Counted from the stretch's first letter, positions 53,365 through 62,615 are shown. The stretch is 64,000 nucleotides of DNA from Hymenobacter psoromatis (GCF_020012125.1 NZ_JAIFAG010000001.1:310001-374000), one strand, 5' to 3'. Notes: generated from the sequence alone by a model not told the origin. Program-made: numbers and translations.

Positions 53365-54216
53365 TTACCGGTGCGCCAGAGGGAGGCGGACCAGGGGGAG
53401 GTTGTCGCGGCTGAGCACGACGAATACCCGCTGCCCGGCCTGCGCCTGCGCCGCCAGCTTGCCGTACAGCGTTTGCGCGCGAAACTCCCGAATGGCGTCT
53501 TTAAACTCCTCGATAGTTGGGCTGCTCACGCCAGCCGCCGGAGCGGCCGGGTTGAACCACGCCGCTGGGGCTTCCCACCACTTGCCCCCGGCGGGGCAGT
53601 ACCGGCGGTAGGCGGCTGCCAGCTCCGCCTGGTTATGGATAACCTCGTCCGTGCCGGGCAGGAAAAAAGCACTATTCGCCAGAAGCGCCCGCATTGCCTT
53701 CTTTGTCAGCGCTTTTGAAGCACCCGTGCGCGCCCGAAACTTCTGCGTTTCGCGCAGCAGGCACAACAGCTTCAGGCGCTCGGGGGCGAGTCGGGTTTGC
53801 AGGTAGGCATACTCGGCCACCGGGTCGTCGAGCCGCTCGGTGGGCACCTGATGCTCCTGAGCCAGGAAGCGCACGTAGCTCGCCTCGCCCTGGCGGCTGA
53901 TGGTGGCCGTTTCGGTGCTGTCAACTGCCCCTTCGGCACTCTCAAAAAAGACGACCGTGGGCCGGGCCGTCTCGAAAGCCTGCCGGAGCCGCGCAAATTG
54001 CTCGTGCTGGCAATCGTGCGAGCACACCGTGCCGAAGTACGTGATGCTGCCGCCCCCGGCTACCAGTTGAGTGCTGGGTATTACCCCCGGCGAAGGAGGT
54101 GGTAGGGCGCGAGTAATGCCCGACTGTGGGCTGCCGACAGCAGTAGCAAATACCTGGGCCCCAGCGGCAACGGGGAGCAGCAAGGCGGCTCCCAAAATAA
54201 ACAAAGCGGTTTTCAT
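53365..54216 (-). CDS. Exported TraB/GumN-like (Tiki superfamily) candidate
   Basis: A 283-residue protein with a signal peptide (LFILGAALLLPVAAGAQ). The body has ITYFGTVCSHDCQHEQFARL, a PTVVFFESAEG strand and a GEASYVRFLAQEHQVP helix. This resembles the GTxH...E...GE layout of TraB/GumN/Tiki proteases, but the first motif is GTVCSH, not GTxH. Assignment is tentative; if correct it would be a metalloprotease-like exported enzyme. It lies in a leftward run of exported proteins beside the sensor kinase at 55068. Confidence 0.7.
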   Translation of the reverse strand: MKTALFILGAALLLPVAAGAQVFATAVGSPQSGITRALPPPSPGVIPSTQLVAGGGSITYFGTVCSHDCQHEQFARLRQAFETARPTVVFFESAEGAVDSTETATISRQGEASYVRFLAQEHQVPTERLDDPVAEYAYLQTRLAPERLKLLCLLRETQKFRARTGASKALTKKAMRALLANSAFFLPGTDEVIHNQAELAAAYRRYCPAGGKWWEAPAAWFNPAAPAAGVSSPTIEEFKDAIREFRAQTLYGKLAAQAQAGQRVFVVLSRDNLPLVRLPLAHR

Positions 54217-54305
54217 AGCTCAGCAAAAAGAGGATGGGAAGGTTGTTTTATAGCTTGTAGGAGGGTAGGAGCGCAGGCAGCCAGGCGGCCTGGCCTGAGC
54301 GCCAT

Positions 54306-54683
54306 TCAGCGCACGGCGTACAGCCGCGTCTCACGGTGGTCGTGGCCGAGCTGCTGCGTGAGCCAGGCCGTGGCCTGGGCGGCGTGCGTGGGGTCGTGCA
54401 GCGCCAGTTGCAGCGCCTGAGAGAGCTGGCGGCCGGTGCGCTGGCGGCAGCGGCGCGAGCCTTTGCCCAGGTCGAGGCACAGCCGCGGCAGCCGCTCTTC
54501 GTACACGAGTTGGTCGTGGCCGTCGTAGAAGCGCACGATGGTGTAGTCGTGCGTCGTGCGGTTGATTTCCAGGTTCCAGTAGCCCGGCAGGTCGGAGGCG
54601 GGGGCGGCCTGGGCGTGGCCGGCCTGGGCCGTTAAAAAAAGCAGTGCCCAAACGGCTAGGCGGAAGAAGAAGCAGGTTTTCAT
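54306..54683 (-). CDS. Small exported protein of unknown function
   Basis: A 125-residue protein with a signal peptide (FFRLAVWALLFLTAQAGHAQ). The mature part is about 100 residues and contains two Cys (LCLDLGKGSRRC) that could pair. No family was recognised. It is the nearest gene leftward of the repeated boxes at 54792-54892. Confidence 0.72.
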   Translation of the reverse strand: MKTCFFFRLAVWALLFLTAQAGHAQAAPASDLPGYWNLEINRTTHDYTIVRFYDGHDQLVYEERLPRLCLDLGKGSRRCRQRTGRQLSQALQLALHDPTHAAQATAWLTQQLGHDHRETRLYAVR

Positions 54684-55067
54684 AAGCTAGCGTAGGGAGA
54701 AGAGAAAAGGGAAGTAGCGGGCGGGCGGCGGCCCAACGGGCGGGGGGCGGGTTTTCATAGCTTGATAAGTAGTTGAAAACGAAGGCGTTTTAACCACCGC
54801 AAAGGAAGAAGGTGCCGCGCCGGCCGGCATTTGCGGGGGTTGCAAATGCGAGTGCGGTCGTGACGCGGGCCTTTGCGGAGGTTGCAAATGCGTTTGCCAG
54901 CGTGCCAAGCGCCGCGTTTGCGGGCTGAGCGGGGGGTAGGGCAGAAATAAACGGTACCTTCGGCCAGCCTATTTGCTTAGCTAGCAGCTCGATGGCGGAG
55001 CTGGATGTGGCGGGTGGGTCGTATCTTCAGGAGTGCCTTACGGTCAGGCATATCCGGGCACCTTTCT
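54684..55067. promoter_or_regulatory. Divergent regulatory interval
   Basis: Between the small exported protein and the sensor kinase. It holds two direct copies of a roughly 21-base box (TTTGCGG, variable base, GGTTGCAAATGCG) at 54830 and 54872 and an inverted partial copy (AACCACCGCAAAGG) at 54792. No gene was supported. Confidence 0.6.
54792..54892. repeat. Three related boxes, putative regulator sites
   Basis: TTTGCGG-GGTTGCAAATGCG appears at about 54830 and 54872, 42 bases (four helical turns) apart. The inverted half AACCACCGCAAAGG starts at 54792. The layout is typical of binding sites for an AraC-type output domain. Confidence 0.55.
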
Positions 55068-58000
55068 ATGAAAACCTCCGGCTTCCTTTGCCTGCTCCTG
55101 GGGTGCTGCCTGCTATTGGCCGGCCCGGCGGCTGGGGCCGTAGGCGGCAGCCGGCCGGCGCTTGCGTCGGCCTCGCCTGACAGCGCCTTGCTACATCTCA
55201 CGGCTACCCAGGTAAGCTCCGCAGCCATGCAGCGCCTCGATGCCCGCGTGCGCTGGCGCTACCGGCCGGGCCAGCCACCGGGCTGGGCCAGCCCCACCAC
55301 CCCTGACCAGGGCTGGCTGCTGGCCGACCCCGATTTCCTGGTAGGCCAGGAGCCGCCCGGCTGGCGCGGCACGGGCTGCTTCCGGCTGCGCTTCACCCTC
55401 GATTCGACTTTGCTGGGCCAGGCGCTGGGCCTAGTTATTATGCAGCAAGGGGCTTCGGAAATTTACCTCGACGGGCAGCTGCTGGGAGGCTATGGCACCC
55501 TGGGCACCTCGGCCCAAACGACGCGGGGCTTTAATCCGCGCTACCGCACCCTGCCCTTTATGTTGCGCACGGCCGGTCCGCACCTGCTGGCCGTACGCTA
55601 CGCGCGGTTTGGGGCGTGGCCGCTGCCCTACGGTGGCCTGACCCTGCGCGTAGGCCCGGCTAGCCGCCTGCTAACTGGCCAGGTGCTGCTGATGCGCGCC
55701 TACTCGCTGCATTTAATAGTCGTCACCGGTACGGGGCTGTTGGCGCTGCTGCACTTCTTTTTGTTCCTATTTTACCGGCCGCTGCGAGTCAACCTCTACT
55801 TTAGCCTCTACGCGAGCGTGCTTATGAGCACCGCCCTGGTCGTGTATTTCCGCGGCACGGAGATGGATGTGGGCCTGCTGTGGGGACTTCAGCTGGGCTT
55901 CGTGGTGGCGCAGTCCGTTAATACGGTGCTGCTGCTGGCTTTCCTGTACTCGGTTTGCGAGGGGCGGCTGCCCTGGCGCTGGCTGGGCCTACTGGGGCTG
56001 CTGCGGCTGGTGCAAGCGGCCCTGTGGCTGGCGCACCCCACGGGCCAGGCCGATGAGTGGCCCCGGCACCCGCTGCTGCTAGCGGCCTTTCTGCTACCCT
56101 GGCTCAACATGCTGTGGGTGCTGAGCCGCGCCCTGCGGCGGCGGCAGCCCGGCATTGGGCTGGTGGCGCTGGGGGTGGTGGCCACCATTTTGGTGCAGGT
56201 GTTTGCTTCCTACGATGTCTTTCACGTGTGGCATTCTGCGTACTCGCTGGCCCAGATGCTCGTTATTCAGCTGGGCTTCCTGATGCTGCCCATCTGCATG
56301 TCGGTGTACCTGGCCCGCGACTTTGCCATCACCCGCCGCCACCTGGAAGTGCAGCTGCGGCAAGTGGAGCAGCTTTCGGCCCAAACCCTAACCCAGGAAA
56401 CTGAGCGCCGCCGGCTGGTGAGCGCCCAAAATGAGCGCCTGGAAGCCACCGTGCAGGCCCGTACCGAGGAAATCAGCCACCAAAACCTCGTGCTGGCTAC
56501 TCAGCGCGACGAGCTGACTGCCCAGGCCGAGCGCCTGCGCACCCTGGACCAGGAAAAAACGCGCTTCTTTACCAACATCACCCACGAGTTTCGCACCCCG
56601 CTCACGCTCATGCTCGGGCCCGCCGCCCAAATCGCGGCCGATACCCACGAGCCGGCTACCCGCCAGCAAGCCGCCCTGGTGCAGCGCAATGCCCAGCGCC
56701 TGCTGCACCTCATCAACCAGCTGCTCGACCTGAGCCGCCTCGAAGCCGGCCAGCAGCCGCTACATCCCGCGCCCGGCGAGGTCGTAGGCTTCGTGCGCGG
56801 GCTGGTGGGCTCGTTCGAGTCGCTGGCCCAGCAGCGCGGCATTGGCTACTCGTTTGCTACCGACCACCCTACCCTGCTCGTGGCGTTTGATGCCGACCAG
56901 CTGGAAAAAGTGGTGCTTAACCTGCTCTCCAATGCCTTTAAGTTTACGCCCAGCGCGGGCGAAGTAGCCGTGCGCCTGCACTGGGCGGCCGAAGCTGACT
57001 CGCCGGCTCAACTAGAGCTAACGGTGCGCGACACCGGCTGCGGCATCGCGGCGGCCCAGCTGCCGCACGTCTTCGACCGCTTTTACCAGGCCGATGCCTC
57101 CGACACCCGCGAGCACGAAGGCTCCGGCATCGGCCTGGCCCTCACCAAAGAATTGGTGGAGCTGCACGGCGGCACCATCGTGCTGCACAGCGAACCGGGG
57201 AGGGGCACCACCGCCATCGTGCGCCTGCCGCTGGCCCTGGCTGAGGCGGGGCCGGCAGTGCCGGCTCCACCGGCTGTAGCTGAAATAACCGCGGAGAAAA
57301 TTTTTACCGACGCCCCGCTGCCCACCGCCGACGCGGAAGCGCCCTGCGTGCTGGTCATCGAGGACAATGCCGACATGCGGGCCTACCTGCGTACCGTGCT
57401 CGCGGCCGACTACCAATTGCTGGAAGCCCCCAACGGCGAAGCCGGCCTGGCCCTGGCCCGCGAGCACCTGCCCGACCTGGTGCTGAGCGATGCCATGATG
57501 CCCCGCCTCGACGGCTACGGCGTGTGCCGCGCCCTCAAGCTCGATGAGCGCACCAGCCACATTCCGCTGGTGCTGCTCACCGCTAAGGCCGACCTGCCCA
57601 GCCGCCTCCAGGGCCTGGATACGGGGGCCGATGCCTACCTCACCAAGCCTTTCCGGCGCGAGGAGCTGCTGGCCCAGCTGCGCAACCTCGTGCTGGGCCG
57701 CCAGCAGCTGCAAGCCGCCTACCGCCGCAGCCTGGCCGAGCCTGCTCCCCCGCGCCCACCCACGATGGAGGAAGCCTTCCTGGCGCGGGTGCGGCAGGCC
57801 GTGGAGGCCGCCCTCGATGATGAAACCCTGGGCGTGGAAACCCTGAGCCACGAACTGGCCCTGAGCCGTACCCAGCTGCACCGCAAGCTCAAGGCCCTCA
57901 CCGGTCAGGCCCCCGGCGACTTCATCCGCCTCGTGCGCCTCAACCGGGCCCACGCGCTGCTGGCCGGCGGCACAACTACCGTGGCCGAGGCCGCCTACCA

Positions 58001-58097
58001 GGTGGGCTACGGCAACCCGGCCAATTTCTCCACCAGCTTCTCGCGCCACTTCGGCTATGCCCCCAGCGAAACCCGCCGCCGGGTGGGTGTTAAGTAG
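55068..58097 (+). CDS. Hybrid two-component sensor kinase/response regulator with AraC output
   Basis: A 1009-residue one-protein signalling system. Signal peptide (MKTSGFLCLLLGCCLLLAG); a 7TMR-DISM-type sensory region with beta-sandwich and about seven helices (residues 60-420); a coiled-coil linker; a histidine kinase with His506 (FFTNITHEFRTPL), N box NLLSNAFKF and GSGIGLALTKELVELHGG; a receiver domain with VLVIEDN and phosphoacceptor Asp808 (LVLSDAMMP); and a C-terminal AraC helix-turn-helix (LSRTQLHRKLKALTG, AYQVGYGNPANFSTSF). It probably binds the boxes just upstream and controls its neighbours. Confidence 0.94.
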   Translation: MKTSGFLCLLLGCCLLLAGPAAGAVGGSRPALASASPDSALLHLTATQVSSAAMQRLDARVRWRYRPGQPPGWASPTTPDQGWLLADPDFLVGQEPPGWRGTGCFRLRFTLDSTLLGQALGLVIMQQGASEIYLDGQLLGGYGTLGTSAQTTRGFNPRYRTLPFMLRTAGPHLLAVRYARFGAWPLPYGGLTLRVGPASRLLTGQVLLMRAYSLHLIVVTGTGLLALLHFFLFLFYRPLRVNLYFSLYASVLMSTALVVYFRGTEMDVGLLWGLQLGFVVAQSVNTVLLLAFLYSVCEGRLPWRWLGLLGLLRLVQAALWLAHPTGQADEWPRHPLLLAAFLLPWLNMLWVLSRALRRRQPGIGLVALGVVATILVQVFASYDVFHVWHSAYSLAQMLVIQLGFLMLPICMSVYLARDFAITRRHLEVQLRQVEQLSAQTLTQETERRRLVSAQNERLEATVQARTEEISHQNLVLATQRDELTAQAERLRTLDQEKTRFFTNITHEFRTPLTLMLGPAAQIAADTHEPATRQQAALVQRNAQRLLHLINQLLDLSRLEAGQQPLHPAPGEVVGFVRGLVGSFESLAQQRGIGYSFATDHPTLLVAFDADQLEKVVLNLLSNAFKFTPSAGEVAVRLHWAAEADSPAQLELTVRDTGCGIAAAQLPHVFDRFYQADASDTREHEGSGIGLALTKELVELHGGTIVLHSEPGRGTTAIVRLPLALAEAGPAVPAPPAVAEITAEKIFTDAPLPTADAEAPCVLVIEDNADMRAYLRTVLAADYQLLEAPNGEAGLALAREHLPDLVLSDAMMPRLDGYGVCRALKLDERTSHIPLVLLTAKADLPSRLQGLDTGADAYLTKPFRREELLAQLRNLVLGRQQLQAAYRRSLAEPAPPRPPTMEEAFLARVRQAVEAALDDETLGVETLSHELALSRTQLHRKLKALTGQAPGDFIRLVRLNRAHALLAGGTTTVAEAAYQVGYGNPANFSTSFSRHFGYAPSETRRRVGVK

Positions 58098-58235
58098 TTC
58101 AGACCAGTAGTACCCGCTTCTGCGTGGTTACACAAACGGTGTCGCTGGTTGATGCGGTTGTAAAGGTGGAGCGCATGCATTAAGCCAGCAGCCACTATTT
58201 ATAGTTTATATTGTGCTGACTATCAAACGTTAAGT

Positions 58236-58670
58236 TCAATGTAAATACTTCCTCACCTGCCCTAAAGCTAAAATATAAGGACCCTGCGCGTAGTGCGGCA
58301 AAGGCCTGCCGTGCCGTAGCTGTAGCACTGCTTCCTCTTCCCGGCGCTTGCTATAGCGGGACCAGCGCACAATGCTGAGTACCATAGTGCCTATACCGAT
58401 ACCGATTAGCGGACCCCCCAGCACCTTACTTACCGTCCGGTCACTACCTAAGGCGCTAACGCCGAATATACCTTCGTAAAGCCCTATAGACACCCCAAGA
58501 GGACTGCTATATCGGTTGTGGCGAAATACCTGCCGTAACACGGCTACGCTGTCAATACGAAGGGTAGCCGCTGACCCAATAGCACCCGGCTGCCCTGGTG
58601 AAGTAGTTTGGGCTCCGGCTGGGCAAATAGTAAGCAATGCCAGCAGGCCGAGTAGTGAAATAGTTTTCAT
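58236..58670 (-). CDS. Small exported protein of unknown function
   Basis: A 144-residue protein with a signal peptide (LLGLLALLTICPAGAQ) starting at ATG 58670. It has one further hydrophobic segment, GGPLIGIGIGTMVLSIVRW, followed by a basic stretch, so it may be anchored in a membrane. No family recognised. The composition is somewhat lower in GC than its neighbours. Confidence 0.68.
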   Translation of the reverse strand: MKTISLLGLLALLTICPAGAQTTSPGQPGAIGSAATLRIDSVAVLRQVFRHNRYSSPLGVSIGLYEGIFGVSALGSDRTVSKVLGGPLIGIGIGTMVLSIVRWSRYSKRREEEAVLQLRHGRPLPHYAQGPYILALGQVRKYLH

Positions 58671-58785
58671 CGCGTGGCTGGTAAGAAGGTTGAGCAGCAA
58701 GGCAATGGCCGTTTGCTACGCTGCTTTAAACATAGCTGTTCCGCCATGAATAAAGCATGAGTAGTTTGCCGCGTTGCTAACCTTT

Positions 58786-59589
58786 CTACACCGCCGCGTA
58801 ACTCACCATTTCTCCACCCAACTCGCGCAGCAGCTCCCGCGCCTCGCCGCCGCGCCAGAACTCGTATTCCGGCACCCGCATCAGCGGCGAGCCGGGGCGC
58901 TCGTTCAGGCCGGGGTGGCTCATGAACTCCACCACCTCGGCCTGCCGGAACGCGGCCCCTACCCCCCGCCGGAAGCTCGACGCGCTGGCCGGCTCGGTCG
59001 AAAACGTGCTCACCAGCGCGCCCGGCGTGGCCAGGCCGCGCAGGGCCGGGCGGCTGCTGAGCGCGAAGGCTTGCAGCACCAGCCCGCGGCCGTCGAGCCG
59101 GCCGGCGGCCGTGAGGCGGCGCACCCGGCGCACGCCCAGCTCGCGCAAGATGCTCAGCAGCGCCGGCCCCAGCAGCGGATACTGGTGCAGGTGCTGGTGG
59201 CTGTCGGCGTGCGAGGGGGGTAGGCCGGCGGCGGCCAGGCGGTGCAGCTGGGCGGCTATTTCGGTCTTCAAGTCCGCCCGCCGCACCTGGCCGCGCAGGT
59301 AGCGCTGCCACAGCTGGCTGGATGAATAAAACTGCCCGTCTTTATCCACCAAGGAGGGTACGGCCGCGGCGGCGCTTAGCGGCTGGCCGGCGTTCAGGGT
59401 CAGGTGCAGGCCCACGGAGAGGGTAGGGGAGGCCAGCTTTTGCAGCGCGCGCAGGTCGGCATCGTGGGCGAAGTTGGCCATCACGGTGGTGCTGCTCACC
59501 TGCCCGGCCGCGCCCAGCTCCAGAATGGCCTGGGTGGCAGGCGCGTCCCAGCCAAAGTCGTCGCAGTTGATGATGAGCTTTTTCTGCAT
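58786..59589 (-). CDS. ChbG/YdjC-family carbohydrate deacetylase
   Basis: A 267-residue deacetylase. The metal site is Asp10/Asp11 (INCDDFGW), a His in GLHLTLN and HADSHQHLHQYP, as in ChbG/YdjC, which remove acetyl groups from chito-oligosaccharides or other sugars. ATG 59589 gives the family start; an in-frame start at 59619 reaches into a family-A hairpin. It follows the GT2 gene in the same direction, so it may act on the same glycan. Confidence 0.9.
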   Translation of the reverse strand: MQKKLIINCDDFGWDAPATQAILELGAAGQVSSTTVMANFAHDADLRALQKLASPTLSVGLHLTLNAGQPLSAAAAVPSLVDKDGQFYSSSQLWQRYLRGQVRRADLKTEIAAQLHRLAAAGLPPSHADSHQHLHQYPLLGPALLSILRELGVRRVRRLTAAGRLDGRGLVLQAFALSSRPALRGLATPGALVSTFSTEPASASSFRRGVGAAFRQAEVVEFMSHPGLNERPGSPLMRVPEYEFWRGGEARELLRELGGEMVSYAAV

Positions 59590-59598
59590 GATGAAAGT

Positions 59599-59645
59599 AG
59601 CGTCCTTGCCGCGCTCCATTTCGTTGCGCTCGCAAGGACAAACGC
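59599..59645. repeat. Family-A hairpin repeat (long form)
   Basis: GCGTCCTTGC and GCAAGGACAAACGC pair around a centre matching the long form at 22947 on the opposite strand. It lies between the ChbG and GT2 genes. Confidence 0.85.
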
Positions 59646-59656
59646 TTTGGTATGCC

Positions 59657-60649
59657 CTACCCCCCTGACGTAGCCAAATGCCGCACCACGTATGGCTTGC
59701 GCGAGCGCCGCGAGTAGTAGTTATACATCCCGATTTCGGCCAGCACGCCGAAGCAGAGCAGGAAAATGCCGGCCATGAGCAGGAACAGGCTGAAGATAAA
59801 TTCGAGGGGGTAGCGGGCTTCGATATTGAGCCCGAAGAATACCGAGCGGATGAGAAACTGCCCCGCCAGCACGCCGCCCGTCAGCAAACTCAGCAGGCCC
59901 GCCAGGCCAAACAGCCGGAACGGCTTGCGCCCGTGCACGATGAAAAAACGCAGGATAAACAGGTCCAGAATGACGTAGAAGAGCTTGCTAATCTTGTAGT
60001 TGCTCTGCCCAAACTGCCGCTCGTGAATCTCAATCGGAAACTCGCAGTAGCGCAGGTTTTTGCGGGCTACCAGCGCGCCCAGAAAGCGGTGGGCATCGCC
60101 GAGCATCTCGGCGTTTTTGACCAAATAGCTGCGGTAGGCTTTGTAAGTAGCCCCAAAATAGCGCAGCTGCACCCCCGACAAGCGCCGGATGATGCCGTGC
60201 GCCGTGGTGGCCAGCGCCGTGGCAATGGGGCCTTCGGGGCGCTTGGCTTTGGCCCCGCCCACCATGTCGTAGCCCTCGTTGATGAGGCTGATAAACTGCG
60301 GGATGTAGGCCGGGTCGTGCTGCAAGTCGCCGTCCATGGCGATGATGACCTCGCCGCGGGCCTGGGCGAAGCCGGCGCGCAGGCTCAGCGTCTGGCCGTA
60401 GTTGCCGGCCAGGTCGATGGCTACCAGGTGGCTGTCGTGGGTAGCCAGCTCGCGCAGCAGCTGCCAGCTGCTGTCGGTGCTGCCATCGTTGACCAGAATA
60501 AGCTCGTAGTCGTAGCCGTGCTCTTGCATCACGGCCGCCACCCGGCGCACGAGCTGGGCCACGGTATCTACCTCATTATATACCGGCGCGACGACCGAGA
60601 TGAGGCCGGCGAAGGCGGTATTGGCGGTGGGCGTGGCGAGGGCGAGCAT
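59657..60649 (-). CDS. GT2 polyprenyl-phosphate glycosyltransferase
   Basis: A 330-residue GT-A enzyme with ISVVAPVYNEVDTV, LVNDGSTDSSW and a catalytic DGDLQHDP. Two C-terminal membrane helices (LFGLAGLLSLLTGGVLAG, FIFSLFLLMAGIFLLCFG) make it like DPM1/ArnC/GtrB, which load a sugar on polyprenyl phosphate at the inner face. It could supply the donor for the GT39 enzyme at 49233. ATG 60649 was chosen since a TTG at 60670 would overlap the promoter element. Confidence 0.9.
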   Translation of the reverse strand: MLALATPTANTAFAGLISVVAPVYNEVDTVAQLVRRVAAVMQEHGYDYELILVNDGSTDSSWQLLRELATHDSHLVAIDLAGNYGQTLSLRAGFAQARGEVIIAMDGDLQHDPAYIPQFISLINEGYDMVGGAKAKRPEGPIATALATTAHGIIRRLSGVQLRYFGATYKAYRSYLVKNAEMLGDAHRFLGALVARKNLRYCEFPIEIHERQFGQSNYKISKLFYVILDLFILRFFIVHGRKPFRLFGLAGLLSLLTGGVLAGQFLIRSVFFGLNIEARYPLEFIFSLFLLMAGIFLLCFGVLAEIGMYNYYSRRSRKPYVVRHLATSGG

Positions 60650-60667
60650 GGGCAGGAGGCGAAACCA

Positions 60668-60675
60668 CAAAGGTA
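60668..60675 (-). promoter_or_regulatory. -7 promoter element of the GT2 gene
   Basis: TACCTTTG on the minus strand, 18 bases before the chosen ATG, leaves a leader of about 10 bases. Confidence 0.5.
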
Positions 60676-60764
60676 CTGGCGCGGGCGCGGGGGGTAGGGA
60701 GGCGAAAGAAACGAATAAGCTCGACCGGTGAATGATTCCGCACCAACCCCGGTTAAGCCAGTCG

Positions 60765-60772
60765 TAACTTTG
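60765..60772 (+). promoter_or_regulatory. -7 promoter element very close to mrdA
   Basis: TAACTTTG ends only four bases before the mrdA ATG. If used, the transcript would be leaderless. Confidence 0.4.
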
Positions 60773-60776
60773 ATGT

Positions 60777-62615
60777 ATGCAATACCTGGAGGGCCGCCGC
60801 TACGTAGTACTGGCGATTTTTACGCTGGTCGGGCTGCTGTTTGCCAGCCGGCTCTTCTACCTGCAAGTGCTGGACGACTCGTACAAGACGGCTGCCGACC
60901 GCAATACCTTGCAGCGGCAGGTGCAGGTGCCCTACCGGGGCGTCATCTACGACCGCCATGATTCGCTGCTGGTGTCCAACACGCCCGTCTACGACCTCAT
61001 GGTGGTGCCCCGCGAGGTGAAGCACCTCGATTCGGCCCGGTTTTGCGAGGTAATGCAGATGCCCATCGAGGACCTGCGCCTGGGCCTGAGCGCCGCCAGG
61101 GCGTACTCGCGGGTGCGGCCCTCGCCCATGATGCAAAACCTGAGCACGCCCGAGCTGGCGGCTATTAATGACCACCTGATTAGCTTTCCGGGCTTCCGGG
61201 TGCAGGTGCGGCTGGCCCGCGCCTACCGCACCCAAAACCTGGCCCACGCCCTGGGCTACGTGGGCCCCATCACGCCTAAGCTGCTCGAAGCGCCCAAGTA
61301 CGCCCACTACACCCCTGGCGAAAACGTGGGCATTGCGGGCCTGGAATCGTTTTATGAGCCCATCCTGATGGGCCAGCGCGGGGTGAAATATCGGCTGGTG
61401 AACGTGCGCGGCATCGACAAAGGCCCGTTTCGGGGCGGCGAGTTCGACACGCTTTCGCAGGCCGGGCGGGACTTGCACCTCAGTATTGACTCGGAATTGC
61501 AAGCCTACGGCGAGAAGCTGCTGGCCGGCCGGCGCGGCTCCATTGTGGCCGTAGACCCCAAGACGGGCGAAATCCTGTGCTTCGTATCGGCCCCGCACTT
61601 CGCGCCCCAGATGCTGACCGGCAAGGGCATGGGCAACCGCTACATGGACCTGCTGCGCAATCCCGAGCGCCCGCTCTTCGACCGCCCCCTGATGGCGACC
61701 TACCCCCCCGGCTCGGTCTTTAAGTTGGTGAACGAGCTGGTAGCCATGCAGTTGGGCGTAGTGAGCCCGAGCACGGGCTTTCCGTGTAACCAGGACCTAG
61801 TCCACTGCACTCACCGCCACGAGTACCCCAGCAATGTCACCATCGCCATCAAGCAGAGCTGCAACCCGTATTTCTACCAAGTAATGCGGGCGGCGGTGCT
61901 GCGCGGGCAGTCGCGCAACGCCTTCGAGGACGCCCGGCTGGGCCTGGGCCAGTGGCAGAAAATGGTAAAATCCTTCGGGCTGGGCGAAAAGCTGGGGGTA
62001 GACCTGGGCCACGAGAAGCGCGGCCTCATCCCCTCGCCCGAATACTACGATAAGCTCCGGGGCTACCACCACTGGAACTTCAAGACGGTGTACTCGCTCA
62101 GCATTGGGCAGGGCGAAATCGGCATCACGGGCCTGCAAATGGCCAATGTGCTAGCTACCATTGCCAATCGGGGCTACTACTACGCGCCGCATTTTGTGCG
62201 TAGCATCGGCAACAGCGGCCAGCCGCTGCCCGAGTTTCGGCAGCGCCACTATACGGCCGTAGACACGGCGCTCTTCAAGTATATTATTCCGGGAATGCAG
62301 CAGGTGGTGGACGGCCGCGGCGGCACCGGCAGCTTCGCCAGCCTGGCCCAGTATGGCATTTCGGTGGCCGGCAAAACCGGTACCGTGCAGAACCCGCACG
62401 GCCTCGACCACTCCACCTTCGCCGCCTTTGCCCCGGCCAATAATCCCAGAATCGCCATCGTCGTTTTTATCGAAAACATGGGCTTTGGCGGCACCTTCGC
62501 CGCCCCTACCGCCGGCCTGATGATGGAGAAGTACCTGCGCGGCAAAGTGGCCCCCGGCCGCAAGCGCTGGGAAGACTGGGTGATGTATGGCCGCCCCCTG
62601 GCCGGGCATCATTGA
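60777..62615 (+). CDS. mrdA: Penicillin-binding protein 2 (elongation transpeptidase)
   Basis: A 612-residue inner-membrane transpeptidase that cross-links peptidoglycan in the elongasome with RodA. One N-terminal membrane helix (VVLAIFTLVGLLFASRLFYL) precedes the dimer/pedestal domain and the penicillin-binding domain. Its motifs are Ser313-x-x-Lys316 (PPGSVFK), SCN and Lys533-Thr-Gly (GKTGTV). The start MQYLEGRRY is the Bacteroidota type. rodA follows after a family-B palindrome. Confidence 0.96.
   Translation: MQYLEGRRYVVLAIFTLVGLLFASRLFYLQVLDDSYKTAADRNTLQRQVQVPYRGVIYDRHDSLLVSNTPVYDLMVVPREVKHLDSARFCEVMQMPIEDLRLGLSAARAYSRVRPSPMMQNLSTPELAAINDHLISFPGFRVQVRLARAYRTQNLAHALGYVGPITPKLLEAPKYAHYTPGENVGIAGLESFYEPILMGQRGVKYRLVNVRGIDKGPFRGGEFDTLSQAGRDLHLSIDSELQAYGEKLLAGRRGSIVAVDPKTGEILCFVSAPHFAPQMLTGKGMGNRYMDLLRNPERPLFDRPLMATYPPGSVFKLVNELVAMQLGVVSPSTGFPCNQDLVHCTHRHEYPSNVTIAIKQSCNPYFYQVMRAAVLRGQSRNAFEDARLGLGQWQKMVKSFGLGEKLGVDLGHEKRGLIPSPEYYDKLRGYHHWNFKTVYSLSIGQGEIGITGLQMANVLATIANRGYYYAPHFVRSIGNSGQPLPEFRQRHYTAVDTALFKYIIPGMQQVVDGRGGTGSFASLAQYGISVAGKTGTVQNPHGLDHSTFAAFAPANNPRIAIVVFIENMGFGGTFAAPTAGLMMEKYLRGKVAPGRKRWEDWVMYGRPLAGHH

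Noticed and set aside
53302..53394. 13-base inverted repeat GCCTCCCTCTGGC and its complement as a terminator
   Set aside because: The copies are 67 bases apart, one lies inside the coding end of the TraB-like gene, and there is no T tract.
54687..54908. 73-residue leftward frame ending four bases before the small exported protein
   Set aside because: Its Gln/Pro-rich repeat is only the translation of the duplicated regulatory boxes; no start context or domain supports a gene.
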